Source: Ferruginibacter sp. HRS2-29
Lineage (GTDB): Bacteria; Bacteroidota; Bacteroidia; Chitinophagales; Chitinophagaceae
Assembly (NCBI RefSeq): GCF_024343615.1
Contig: NZ_RJUB01000015.1
Location: 1 to 64,000, forward strand
Direction: 5' to 3'
DNA length: 64,000 nucleotides
Shown here piece after piece: positions 43,485 to 52,071 of the stretch (position 1 is the stretch's first letter; every line of letters starts with the position of its first letter). A program made the translations under genes and the position numbers. Below the pieces are notes generated by a model. It searched no databases, was not told where the DNA came from, and saw only the letters and a list, made by a program, of their open reading frames with translations.

Positions 43485-44124
43485 ACCTTAATAATTCTGC
43501 GATCACCCTATTCAAGTCTTCCGCTTTATTCAAGGTCATCAGATGATTGCCATTATTGATAGTAATATCTGCAGTGACAAATTTGAGCGGCAACACTTTG
43601 TCCGCACTGCCATGAATATGCACCAGGTTATCATAAATGATCCTGTTGTCCCAGTTCACTATTTTATCAATAGCCCATTTTAAAAACACGGGATCTGTAT
43701 CTTTTAAAATGGCTGCAAGCATAAGTTTCTCTTCCGTGGAACCTGCTCCAAAAAACCAGCTGCTGATCCTGTTAGGATATTTCAGCAGGCCGGCAGGAAC
43801 CAGCTTATGCAAAGAAACCCATCCCGCTAAGCGGTAATAAAAAGGAAGTTCGTTCCGGTTTTTTACCGATGCGATGATGATGACCTTTTCAGTTGGTATG
43901 AGTTTCGAAACCTCAATGGCCATAATTCCCCCGAAAGATAAACCTATCAGAATGGGATGCTCAGTACTTACCTGCTCAAGCAACCGTTTTGCATACGCTG
44001 CAAGCGGTTCGTTCCGCAAAGCTGTTATCCATTTGATATGCACAATATGATGACCCGGGAATTTCAGGTATTTGAAAACCCTTTCATCTGCCCCCAACCC
44101 ACTGAATAGGTAAATTGTCTTCAT
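43485..44124 (-). CDS. Alpha/beta hydrolase family protein
   Basis: A product of about 213 residues with the nucleophile elbow IGLSFGGIMAIEV, an N-terminal MKTIYLFSGLGADERVFKYL loop that may form the oxyanion hole, and a C-terminal IHGSADKVLPLKF giving the acid Asp and NGNHLMTLN giving the His. The triad is therefore complete. Substrate unknown. The ATG at 44124 begins this motif and was chosen over an upstream one at 44163. The stop is at 43483-43485. It stands alone between two terminators. Confidence 0.78.
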
Positions 44125-44208
44125 TTGCACGCAAAGATGCAAAGAAGTTTCATGTAAAGGCACAAGTGCAGTTATTGACTTCTGTAATTACTCTTTAAGG
44201 AAAATAAA

Positions 44209-44236
44209 AAGGCCGCTTCCTTTCAGAAGCGGCCTT
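44209..44236 (-). terminator. Intrinsic terminator of the metalloprotease gene
   Basis: AAGGCCGCTTC pairs with GAAGCGGCCTT (11 bp, 6-nt loop). On the minus strand it runs into TTTTTATTTTCC, 30 bp after the stop codon. Confidence 0.92.
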
Positions 44237-44266
44237 CAATTTTATGGTAATTGATTATTCTATTGA

Positions 44267-47200
44267 TTACCTGCGGATCACCACTTTACCGGTAGCGATA
44301 CGTTTGCCAGCTGCATCGGTCAGGTCGATGAAGTAAACACCTGCTCCTGCGCCAACCATGTTAACAGCCATTTTCGCATATACACCTGTAAGAGTGTATT
44401 GTTGCTTGAATACCTGTGCACCCTTTGAATCATAGATAGACAGTGTGCGTGTGTGCGCTGCACCACCCCTGTTGTAGTATCTCACTTCAAACTTGCCGCT
44501 TGATGGGTTAGGATAAACGAACAGTGCATCTGAAGCAAGATCAGACAAGGTAACTGCGTCTGATACATCGAAACAACCGGTAACGGTATTGGTAGCCATC
44601 ACAGTATAAGTTCCGAAATCATCCACAGAAACCGGCAATGGTGAAGTTCCAACGCCATTCAGCAAATTGCCATTTTTATACCATGCATAGGTGTAAGGAC
44701 CAACTGCAGGGCTTACTACAGGGAATAAACCTGTCCTGATAGCCGGAGTGATATTGGCATAAGATTGTAATGCCAGTTCAACGGTCGGGGTCTGATTCAC
44801 AGTCAATGTAGCTTCCGCTGAGTTAACCGCTCCGCAAGGAACACCGGATACCACCACACGGTATTTGTAACCGTTATTCAATGTTGTAACGCTAGTAAGG
44901 GTAAGCGTATTGGTAGTAGCACCGCTGTAGATACCAGCGTTGGTAACATTTACATAAGGGCCGCCGTTCACGCTCACCTGCCATTGGTAAGTGATGGTAG
45001 AACCGGTTGCAGTTACAGCAAATGTGGCGTTATCGCCAGAACAGATACGTTTGTTCTGAGGCTGTGCGCTGATGTTTACCGGAGTATTTACGGTAAGGGT
45101 TGCTACAGCTGAATTCAATGAAGGAGTACATGTACCGCTCAATACAACACGGTATTTGTAACCGTTCATTGTTGCAGTAAGGTTGGTCAATGTAAGTGTA
45201 GCCGCAGTAGCACCGGTGATGTTGGCGAAGTTTGTTCCGCCATCAGTGCTTTGCTGCCATTGATATGTAAGGCCGGTTCCTGCTGCTGCAACAGTAAATG
45301 TACCGTTAACAGTGCCGGTTACTGGCAAACAGATAGAGAAATCTACAGGCTGAGTAGAGATCGTTACAGGAACGTTCACTGTCAGCAACACACAAGATGA
45401 AGTGACAGGTCCGCAAGCTCCACCTACGATCACCCTGTAAGCACCTGCGTTTGCAGTGGTTACGTTAGTGAGCGACAAGGTTGCTGCAGTCTGTCCGGCC
45501 AGGTTGGTAAATGTACCTGCGCAGGTCGCGGCATATTGCCATTGGTAAGTAAGTGCTGTTCCTGTTGCAGCTACGCTGAAGGTAGCAGTAGCGCCAGAAC
45601 AAACTGTAGAAGCTGCAGGCTGTGTACCGATCGAAACCGGAGTATTCACAGTAAGAGTGGCAGCCGAAGAAGTGATGCCTGTAGGAGTACAGCTGAATAC
45701 GATCACCCTGTACTGGTTGCCGTTTTGAGCAGCAGTAGTAGCCGGAATAGTATAAGTTGCTGAAGTAGCACCTGCAATATCTGCAAAAGCAGGAGCAGCG
45801 ATCGTACTCACCTGCCATTGGTAACCTGTTGGTGTACCGGTAGATGTTACGGTGAAGCTGGCAGCAGCTCCTGCACAAACTACCTGCGCTGCAGGGCCTG
45901 TAAGGGTTGGAGCTGTACCCGGAGATACTACAAAGCTAACTACCTGGGTCTGGTTGATAGCGCCCGATATACCTGTGATAGTAATATTATAAGTACCTGC
46001 AGAAAGAGTATTTACGTTATTCAATGTAACAACAGAGCTGTTACCTGGTGTAACAGGGTTTGTTCCGAAAGTAACGGTTGTACCGGCCGGAACTCCTGCT
46101 GTTGCAGACAGGTTGATCGGAGTGGTATAACCACCGAGTGAAGTTGTAGCCAAAGTTACAGCCGCAGTTGCTGGTCCGCCGCACGCTACAGTTGCAGGAG
46201 AAGGAGGAGTGAAACCGAATCCAGAAACCGGAGCAGTGATGGTGAAGTTGGTATTAGAAATATCGTAGAAGATATTTCCGATCGCTTCTACCTTGATCCT
46301 CGCTGTAGTGGTTGCTGTAGCAGGCATAGTAACCGGTTCAGAACCGTCATTAGCCGTACTTGCTGCAAGAACAGTCGGGAAGGTGAGGCCACCATCCGTT
46401 GAGATAGATATTTTTACGTTGGTAACGTTGAAAGGAGCAGCATTTGTTCCTACAACGTTCCAGGTTACAGTCTGTGTGGTATTACCTGCATAACTTTCGC
46501 CACCATTTGGTGAAGTAATGGCAAACGGCTGTGTACCTGAAGCAGTGATAATGATATCAGCTGGTCCCTGGCAACCGCTGCCGCTGCTTACAACACCGCC
46601 GCCACCTGCACGGTTATCCCTTACAGTCAGCCTGAATTTCATCGGCCTGGCCACCTGTGGCAAAACTTCCCCCCTTAACCCGTCCATTGCAGAAGGAGCT
46701 GCAAGGCCCGGATAGTTGGCTGCAATTACCCTTGGATCAGGGAATGTGCGGCTACCGGTAGTTTTAGATAAACGGGTCCTGAACAAAGGACGGGTAGTGC
46801 TGGTTCCAGCGCTGATCCACGTGCCTGCTGTACCAAAATCCCATCCATCCCAATTATAAGAGATAGCATCACCGTCCGCATCAGTTGCGGTACCTGTGAG
46901 GGTAAATGGCGTTCCGATCGGAATAGCAGTTGCAGGAGTTACTGAAGTGATCACCGGTAATGTATTACCTGTTGGAGTACTTACACCACAACCGCCATTT
47001 CCTGAAGTCAGGAAGTTGCTGATCGCATCGAAGCTGTCCGGATGGAAGATCGCATCACTGTTCGGCTGAATGTTTTCATTGGCAGCGCAAATACCCGCAT
47101 ACGCCATGATGGTGGTACCACCACCTGGTTCGTAAGAACCACCGGCACTGGCGCAGGTATTACTATTAAATGTGTGCGGAGCACCAAACTGGTGACCCAT

Positions 47201-48232
47201 TTCATGCGCTACGTAATCGATATCGTAACCATCACCTACCAGTACCTGCGCACCTGTTGCACCACCACCTTTGTTAGGTCCGCAAACAGAAGCAAGATAG
47301 GCTACACCATTATCATTGGAAGTAAACAAGTGACCAATGTCATAGTTAGCGCTTCCGATCACCGCATTGATGTTGGAAGTGTTCTGGTTCAACTGGCCAG
47401 TGTTAATCAGGTTGGTGTAAGGATCTGTTGCAGGATCGAGGTATTCGATCAGGTTGTTATTAGCGATCAATACCATCCTGATAGCCAGTTCTACTTCATA
47501 TACACCAGTAATCCTGTTGGTAGAAGTAACAATAGCCGCATGTGTTGGGCCTGCAGCACCGCCACCAACAGCCTGAGCATATTCACCTGTACAGGCGATT
47601 GCAAGACGGTAAGTAGTTAACTGAGTACCGCGGCAAGGACCGGCCAATGTACCCCTGTTCTGTACCGGAGAAACTACCGGATCAGGAGTAAGACAAGAGA
47701 AATTGGTTTTACGGTGGTTATCTGCATGGAAATAGCTGATGAAAGCATCCGTGTTTCCTTTGATGTAAGGATCGATGTAGATCCTTCCTGTAGCAGCAGA
47801 CAATATCTGTGCGTGGAAACCAGTGTACGGGTTGTAATCCATCCTTATTGTAGCGTAAGGATCATCGATCCCCTGGCCGGCAAAGGTTTTGATCTCAGGA
47901 AAACGTGCTTCAAGAGCCGCTTCCTGGATACTGCTTTCCCATACGTTGAAACGGGCCATGGTACCATCCGGCATGGGGATGAGCATCACCGGCGCATTGA
48001 TACGGCTGGGAAGAATATTTTTTTCTGATGGCAAAGACCAGAGAAAGCTTTTCAGCTCGTCTTTCTTAATACCGATAGTACGGTATTTGTCGGGGATGAG
48101 CAACCTTTTAGCAGTTCCTTTCTGGATGGAACTTTCGGCGATGTCCGGGAAGAAGCTCTTCTGGGCCGATGCTGAAAAAGATGTCACCAGGACAGCTAGG
48201 ACTGCCCATAAAGTTTGGTAGATTTTTCTCAT
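44267..48232 (-). CDS. Secreted reprolysin-like metalloprotease with Ig-like repeats and T9SS type A sorting domain
   Basis: The 1321-residue product has a signal peptide (MRKIYQTLWAVLAVLVTSFSASA) and a propeptide-like region. A zinc protease domain follows with the extended motif HEMGHQFGAPH (three His and catalytic Glu, about residue 340) and a Met-turn (TTIMAYAGIC). A further region, then a string of four or more immunoglobulin-like repeats of about 90 residues, is marked by ITYQWQVSVNGG, LTYQWQYAATC and LTYQWQQSTDGG. The C-terminal domain (ALFVYPNPSSGKFEVRYY ... GKVVIRR) is the type A sorting signal of T9SS, so export to the surface is expected. Substrate unknown. Confidence 0.9.
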   Translation of the reverse strand: MRKIYQTLWAVLAVLVTSFSASAQKSFFPDIAESSIQKGTAKRLLIPDKYRTIGIKKDELKSFLWSLPSEKNILPSRINAPVMLIPMPDGTMARFNVWESSIQEAALEARFPEIKTFAGQGIDDPYATIRMDYNPYTGFHAQILSAATGRIYIDPYIKGNTDAFISYFHADNHRKTNFSCLTPDPVVSPVQNRGTLAGPCRGTQLTTYRLAIACTGEYAQAVGGGAAGPTHAAIVTSTNRITGVYEVELAIRMVLIANNNLIEYLDPATDPYTNLINTGQLNQNTSNINAVIGSANYDIGHLFTSNDNGVAYLASVCGPNKGGGATGAQVLVGDGYDIDYVAHEMGHQFGAPHTFNSNTCASAGGSYEPGGGTTIMAYAGICAANENIQPNSDAIFHPDSFDAISNFLTSGNGGCGVSTPTGNTLPVITSVTPATAIPIGTPFTLTGTATDADGDAISYNWDGWDFGTAGTWISAGTSTTRPLFRTRLSKTTGSRTFPDPRVIAANYPGLAAPSAMDGLRGEVLPQVARPMKFRLTVRDNRAGGGGVVSSGSGCQGPADIIITASGTQPFAITSPNGGESYAGNTTQTVTWNVVGTNAAPFNVTNVKISISTDGGLTFPTVLAASTANDGSEPVTMPATATTTARIKVEAIGNIFYDISNTNFTITAPVSGFGFTPPSPATVACGGPATAAVTLATTSLGGYTTPINLSATAGVPAGTTVTFGTNPVTPGNSSVVTLNNVNTLSAGTYNITITGISGAINQTQVVSFVVSPGTAPTLTGPAAQVVCAGAAASFTVTSTGTPTGYQWQVSTIAAPAFADIAGATSATYTIPATTAAQNGNQYRVIVFSCTPTGITSSAATLTVNTPVSIGTQPAASTVCSGATATFSVAATGTALTYQWQYAATCAGTFTNLAGQTAATLSLTNVTTANAGAYRVIVGGACGPVTSSCVLLTVNVPVTISTQPVDFSICLPVTGTVNGTFTVAAAGTGLTYQWQQSTDGGTNFANITGATAATLTLTNLTATMNGYKYRVVLSGTCTPSLNSAVATLTVNTPVNISAQPQNKRICSGDNATFAVTATGSTITYQWQVSVNGGPYVNVTNAGIYSGATTNTLTLTSVTTLNNGYKYRVVVSGVPCGAVNSAEATLTVNQTPTVELALQSYANITPAIRTGLFPVVSPAVGPYTYAWYKNGNLLNGVGTSPLPVSVDDFGTYTVMATNTVTGCFDVSDAVTLSDLASDALFVYPNPSSGKFEVRYYNRGGAAHTRTLSIYDSKGAQVFKQQYTLTGVYAKMAVNMVGAGAGVYFIDLTDAAGKRIATGKVVIRR

Positions 48233-48317
48233 AAATAAATTAATTAATGGCGTAAATTAGGGAAAAACGTTGTAATTATTTCTTTTGACCAGGAAAAAAC
48301 GGTAAAAAGTGCGTAAA

Positions 48318-48346
48318 ATAGTGAATGGTCAATGGTCAATAGTGAA
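48318..48346. repeat. AGTGAATGGTCAATGGTC-type repeat, single copy
   Basis: ATAGTGAATGGTCAATGGTC followed by AATAGTGAA, in the gap between dapD and the metalloprotease gene. Confidence 0.65.
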
Positions 48347-48438
48347 ACCTTCTGAGTTTTACCGGGCCTTGGTGTTTATTTTAAGGGTATATATTAATAT
48401 ATATGTGTACGAAGAAATGATCTTTGCCCGGGTGTGGC

Positions 48439-48482
48439 AAAAACGGAAAGCAGATATTTATAAATATCTGCTTTCCGTTTTT
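48439..48482 (-). terminator. 44-bp perfect palindrome after dapD
   Basis: AAAAACGGAAAGCAGATATT and two more bases are followed immediately by their exact reverse complement (22-bp arms, no loop). T runs flank it on both strands, so it could terminate dapD and anything entering from the other side. Confidence 0.85.
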
Positions 48483-48491
48483 ATCTTAAGC

Positions 48492-49304
48492 TTACACCGA
48501 TACGTTGAAATCGCGTAAAGCATCGTTCAGGCTCGTCTTGAGATCGGTGCTTGGTTTGCGCTGGCCGATGATGAGCGCACAGCTTACCCCATATTCCCCT
48601 GCCGGGAATTTTTTATTGTAAGTACCCGGTATCACCACGCTTCTGGGAGGTACATATCCTTTTGTTTCTATCGGCTCGCTGCCACTTACATCGATGATCT
48701 TAGTGCTTTGTGTCAATACCACATTTGCCCCCAGCACTGCTTCCTGCCCTACCCTTACACCTTCTACCACAATACAACGGCTTCCGATAAAACAGCCGTC
48801 TTCAATGATCACAGGGCTGGCCTGCACGGGTTCCAGCACACCACCGATCCCCACTCCACCGCTGAGGTGTACGCCCTTGCCGATCTGAGCACAGCTTCCA
48901 ACAGTTGCCCAGGTATCCACCATAGTACCTTCATCCACATAAGCGCCAATGTTGACGTAGGAGGGCATCAGTACCACATTCTTTCCAAGGAATGCGCCAT
49001 AACGGGCCACAGCATGCGGCACCGCTCTCACACCAAGTTCCTTGTAGCCCGTCTTAAGTTTCATCTTATCATAAAACTCAAACGGCGGAAGGCTGTGAGT
49101 AAGCATCTTCTGCACCCCGAAATATAATAGTATCGCCTGTTTCACCCACTCATTCACCTGCCAGCCGTCACTAACGGGCTCGGCTGTACGAAGCTTTCCT
49201 TTATCCACACTTTCGATCACATCCTTGATCGCTTCCACATATGTTTCATCTTCCAGCAACGCCCGGTTTGCCCATACTTCGGCTATTAATTGTTTCACTT
49301 CCAT
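48492..49304 (-). CDS. dapD: 2,3,4,5-tetrahydropyridine-2,6-dicarboxylate N-succinyltransferase
   Basis: Succinylase branch of lysine and diaminopimelate synthesis. The 270-residue product has a helical N-terminal domain and a left-handed beta-helix of hexapeptide repeats: MPSYVNIGAYVDEGTMVDTW, GSCAQIGKGVHLSGGVGIGG and VIIEDGCFIGSRCIVVEGVR. The C-terminus carries the CoA/succinate region (PPRSVVIPGTYNKKFPAGEY). It is preceded by a TAAATTTG promoter element and followed by a long palindrome. Whether diaminopimelate feeds the wall crosslinks made by the L,D-transpeptidase is general knowledge, not shown here. Confidence 0.95.
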   Translation of the reverse strand: MEVKQLIAEVWANRALLEDETYVEAIKDVIESVDKGKLRTAEPVSDGWQVNEWVKQAILLYFGVQKMLTHSLPPFEFYDKMKLKTGYKELGVRAVPHAVARYGAFLGKNVVLMPSYVNIGAYVDEGTMVDTWATVGSCAQIGKGVHLSGGVGIGGVLEPVQASPVIIEDGCFIGSRCIVVEGVRVGQEAVLGANVVLTQSTKIIDVSGSEPIETKGYVPPRSVVIPGTYNKKFPAGEYGVSCALIIGQRKPSTDLKTSLNDALRDFNVSV

Positions 49305-49320
49305 GGTTAAAAATTTCTTG

Positions 49321-49328
49321 CAAATTTA
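49321..49328 (-). promoter_or_regulatory. TAnnTTTG promoter element for dapD
   Basis: Minus-strand TAAATTTG lies 17 bp before the dapD ATG, next to dispersed repeat copy D. Confidence 0.55.
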
Positions 49329-49333
49329 AGCCA

Positions 49334-49474
49334 TTAGAAGTTCAGAAGGTTCAAAAGGTTCAAGAGGTTCAAAAGGTTGCCGGACCTCCTGAGACTTTTA
49401 AAAACTCTGAACTTTTGAACTTTTGAACTTTTGAACTTTTGAACTTTTGAACCTCTTAAACCTTTTGAACTTTT
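49334..49474. repeat. Dispersed inverted repeat, GTTCAAAAG family, copy D, with GAACTTTT tandem array
   Basis: The left arm has GTTCAAAAGGTTCAAGAGG words. The right arm includes five exact tandem copies of GAACTTTT (49409-49448), then CCTCTT and CCTTTTGAAC. It lies between the divergent dapD and glycosyltransferase genes and holds at least one of their promoters. Confidence 0.9.
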
Positions 49475-49489
49475 ATTTACCTTCGGTTC

Positions 49490-50491
49490 ATGAATACCCC
49501 CAACATATTGATACGGTTGCCCAACTGGCTTGGGGATATGGTGATGAGTACTGCTTTTGTACATGCTGTAAAAGAAGCTTATCCGGGTGCAACGATAGAC
49601 CTCATCGCCAAAAAGGGGGTCGATTTCCTGCTGGATTATTTTCCGGATCACGGGCACCGGTATATATTTTCCAAAGATGAATACAAAGGGCTGAGCGGCG
49701 CATTGAAATTTGGCAAAAAGATAAAAGCACGCAAACGATACGATATATTTTTTTGTCTCCCCGATTCGTTTTCTTCTGCAATGATGGCGTATGCTTCGGG
49801 AGCAAAAAAAAGAGCAGGGTTTAAAAATGAGATAAGGTCGTTGTTACTCACAGATACTTTCACCAGGAAAAAAGACACACACCGGGTAGAAGAATATGTG
49901 AACCTGCTGCAGCAATACCTGAAAAAAGATATCACCATTCCGGAAGTGCGGCTGGAAAATAATGCGACGCAGATCAAGAACAGCCTGCTGATCAATATCA
50001 ACTCCGAAGCGGCTTCGCGACGGTTGCCGGTGGCGAAAGCCATCAGCATGATACAGACCTTACGCGAAAAATTACCGCAGGATTTTGTATTACTCGGAAG
50101 CCCGAAAGAAAAAACTTTTGTAGATGAAGTGTACGAAGGGCTTGCTTCTAAAAAAGGCATCCGTAATATGGCGGGTAAAACAACTCTTCCGCAGCTGATC
50201 GAAACCATAGCCGGCATCCCTGTGATGCTCACCACCGACAGCGGCCCTGCCCATGTGGCCAATGCGCTTGGCACCCACAGCATCGTACTTTTTGGTGCGG
50301 GAAATGAAAACAACACTGCGCCTTATAATAAAAAAGACAGGACAATCATCCGCCTTGGTGAACTCGGGTGTGAACCCTGTACAAAAAATACCTGTAAATT
50401 GTATGATCAGCCCAAATGCCTGACACTGCTCGATGATAACTTCATTGCGCAGCAGGTGGAAGAAGTATTAAATAAAACCAACCACAAATAA
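49490..50491 (+). CDS. Glycosyltransferase family 9 (heptosyltransferase-like)
   Basis: The 333-residue product starts with the family signature ILIRLPNWLGDMVMSTAFVH and has DSGPAHVANALGTHSIVLFG near the C-terminus, the nucleotide-sugar site of ADP-heptose:LPS heptosyltransferases. It ends with a Cys-rich segment (GELGCEPCTKNTCKLYDQPK) also known in WaaF-type proteins. A role in lipopolysaccharide core assembly at the cytoplasmic membrane is likely; the donor sugar cannot be told. A TACCTTCG element lies 4 bp before the ATG. It is 7 bp from the Sua5/YciO gene and probably cotranscribed with it. Confidence 0.88.
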   Translation: MNTPNILIRLPNWLGDMVMSTAFVHAVKEAYPGATIDLIAKKGVDFLLDYFPDHGHRYIFSKDEYKGLSGALKFGKKIKARKRYDIFFCLPDSFSSAMMAYASGAKKRAGFKNEIRSLLLTDTFTRKKDTHRVEEYVNLLQQYLKKDITIPEVRLENNATQIKNSLLININSEAASRRLPVAKAISMIQTLREKLPQDFVLLGSPKEKTFVDEVYEGLASKKGIRNMAGKTTLPQLIETIAGIPVMLTTDSGPAHVANALGTHSIVLFGAGNENNTAPYNKKDRTIIRLGELGCEPCTKNTCKLYDQPKCLTLLDDNFIAQQVEEVLNKTNHK

Positions 50492-50498
50492 TCATCAA

Positions 50499-51068
50499 GT
50501 GATCTTCGAACACGATATTGAAGCCTGCCTGGAAGTATTGCACAACGGCGGATTGATACTTTACCCTACTGATACCGTATGGGGCATCGGATGTGACGCC
50601 ACCAATGAAAAAGCCGTATCAAAAATCTATACATTAAAGAACCGTAACGAACAGAAGAGTATGATCATCCTGCTGGCGGATGAAGCGGATGTTCCCGCGT
50701 ATACGGACCAGGAAAATGTGACCATTTTTGATTACATCAAAGGAATTCAGAAACCTACCACCGTCATTTACGACAAAGCGAAAAACCTTGCCAGGAACCT
50801 GCTGGCCGAAGATGGCAGTGTGGGCATGCGCATTGTAAAAGATAAATTCTGCAAAAGACTCATCACCGAATTCGGCCGCCCCATCGTATCTACCTCCTCT
50901 AACGTTAGCGGCTACCCGCCGCCAATGGTATTTTCGGATATCGATGTGCGCATCAGTGAGGGAGTGGATTATGTAGTGAAATACCGGCAGGACGATACGG
51001 AACCCGCATTGCCCAGCACGGTGATCCGATTGAATGAAAATGGATCGATAACAATTTTACGGCCGTAG
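50499..51068 (+). CDS. Sua5/YciO/YrdC-type protein (threonylcarbamoyl-AMP synthase family)
   Basis: The 189-residue product has the YrdC fold: GGLILYPTDTVWGIGCDATN, the KNRNEQKSMIILL substrate loop, VGMRIVKDKFCKRLI and RPIVSTSSNVSGYPPP. If it is the true enzyme it makes threonylcarbamoyl-AMP for the t6A modification of tRNA. The YciO subgroup is alternative, and the motif set does not separate them. The start is GTG at 50499, 7 bp after the glycosyltransferase stop. The last codons and the TAG stop lie in a 10-bp-arm palindrome (TTTTACGGCC / GGCCGTAAAA). Confidence 0.85.
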   Translation: MIFEHDIEACLEVLHNGGLILYPTDTVWGIGCDATNEKAVSKIYTLKNRNEQKSMIILLADEADVPAYTDQENVTIFDYIKGIQKPTTVIYDKAKNLARNLLAEDGSVGMRIVKDKFCKRLITEFGRPIVSTSSNVSGYPPPMVFSDIDVRISEGVDYVVKYRQDDTEPALPSTVIRLNENGSITILRP

Positions 51069-51077
51069 GCCGTAAAA
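51055..51077 (+). terminator. Palindrome over the stop codon of the Sua5/YciO gene
   Basis: TTTTACGGCC-GTA-GGCCGTAAAA includes the codons for Leu-Arg-Pro and the stop. No U run follows directly, so it may be a weak terminator or mRNA end-stabiliser. Confidence 0.45.
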
Positions 51078-51146
51078 CAGGTTCAAAAGTTGAAGGCATT
51101 CTATTAGAATATATCAACCTTTTGAACCTCTTGAACTTTTAAACAT
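51078..51146. repeat. Dispersed inverted repeat, GTTCAAAAG family, copy E
   Basis: GGTTCAAAAGTTGAAGGCATT, centre ATTCTATTAGAAT, then CAACCTTTTGAACC and CTTGAACTTTTAAAC. Shortest copy; convergent gene ends flank it. Confidence 0.85.
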
Positions 51147-51155
51147 CTGGAACAT

Positions 51156-51737
51156 TTATAACGTTATCCCCAGCCCCACCTGGAAGCTCTGGCTTTTCCA
51201 TTTTTCCGAAGAAGTGATATCATTGAGATTGCTCAAGCCAAGTGCGTAACGGCCATACAGGCGCAGTTTGAGGATATTGAGCTGTATGCCTCCCACCATG
51301 CTGAAGTCCCCACCTTTGAATGCATTTTTACCGTTTTCGATGGCAGTCTTGTCCTTATCGAGCAATACACCAAATTGCGGGCCTACCTGTAATGATACGA
51401 ACTGATTGGCGTTGTAATTAAGCAGGATCGGGATCTTCAGGTATTTCAGTTTTGCATCAGGGAAACCATTGATCTTATAAATGTCGCTGAAATTGCTGGT
51501 GGTATCTATATTGATCTGGCTCAGTAATATTTCGGGTTGTATGCCCCATTTATCATTTACATTGATCTGGCTGAAAACCCCGAGCTGGTAACCATAAGAA
51601 AAAGCTTCTTTAAAGGATTTACCGTTTATCTTGTTGATATCGGCTCCGCCTTTGATACCAAATTTTACACTTTGCGCCTGCGCACCGGCAGAAGCCGCCA
51701 TTATTAAAATGGTTACGAGGAAAGGTTTTAGTTTCAT
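51156..51737 (-). CDS. Small outer-membrane beta-barrel protein (PorT-like family)
   Basis: The 193-residue product has a signal peptide (MKLKPFLVTILIMAASAGAQAQ) and alternating-hydrophobic strands typical of eight-strand Bacteroidota barrels: SVKFGIKGGADINKINGKSF, YQLGVFSQINVNDKWGIQPE, FVSLQVGPQFGVLLDK and LRLYGRYALGLSNLND, ending SQFQVGLGITL-like. No enzyme motif. Function unknown. It converges on the Sua5/YciO gene across repeat copy E. Confidence 0.75.
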   Translation of the reverse strand: MKLKPFLVTILIMAASAGAQAQSVKFGIKGGADINKINGKSFKEAFSYGYQLGVFSQINVNDKWGIQPEILLSQINIDTTSNFSDIYKINGFPDAKLKYLKIPILLNYNANQFVSLQVGPQFGVLLDKDKTAIENGKNAFKGGDFSMVGGIQLNILKLRLYGRYALGLSNLNDITSSEKWKSQSFQVGLGITL

Positions 51738-51844
51738 TTCTGTAGGTTTTAAAGTTCATAATCATTTTCAACTTATATGCCAATCATTTAACACGATGAA
51801 TACTACCTTGTTAATATAAATGCAATTATTAAAAATAAAAGCCG
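51738..51844. other. A/T-rich gap upstream of the helicase leader
   Basis: No gene. It should contain the minus-strand promoter of the beta-barrel gene and the upstream part of the helicase promoter; no exact TTTG/TAnnTTTG pair is visible for the barrel gene. Confidence 0.4.
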
Positions 51845-51852
51845 TACATTTG
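51845..51852 (+). promoter_or_regulatory. TAnnTTTG promoter element of the DEAD-box helicase
   Basis: TACATTTGCGG is an exact -7 match and lies 220 bp before the start codon, far more than for other genes here. Confidence 0.65.
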
Positions 51853-51858
51853 CGGCGA

Positions 51859-52071
51859 TTTTAGAATTTCTGAGAATTACATGACTATGCTCAGACGCTG
51901 TTGATAGCAGGTAGTTTAAATTACTACCACCAGGATTACAAAGTTTCCCCAACGGCCAGAAGCATTACATGTGACCATCAAAAAGCTTTTTTTTGACCAC
52001 ATGAGTTTTGCTATCGGCCCATAACTGGCCTGGCAGTATTACACGGTCTTCATTTTAAAAAACATTATACA
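51859..52071 (+). promoter_or_regulatory. Long structured 5' leader of the DEAD-box helicase
   Basis: About 210 bases without a reading frame. Several stems can form: GGTAGT/ACTACC at 51910-51928; an outer pair GGCCAG (51954-51959) with CTGGCC (52025-52030) enclosing CATGTG (51968-51973) with CACATG (51998-52003), whose interior has TCAAAAAGC facing a run of eight T. Long leaders of helicase genes in other bacteria act in cold-shock or autoregulation; here the role is inferred. Confidence 0.5.
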
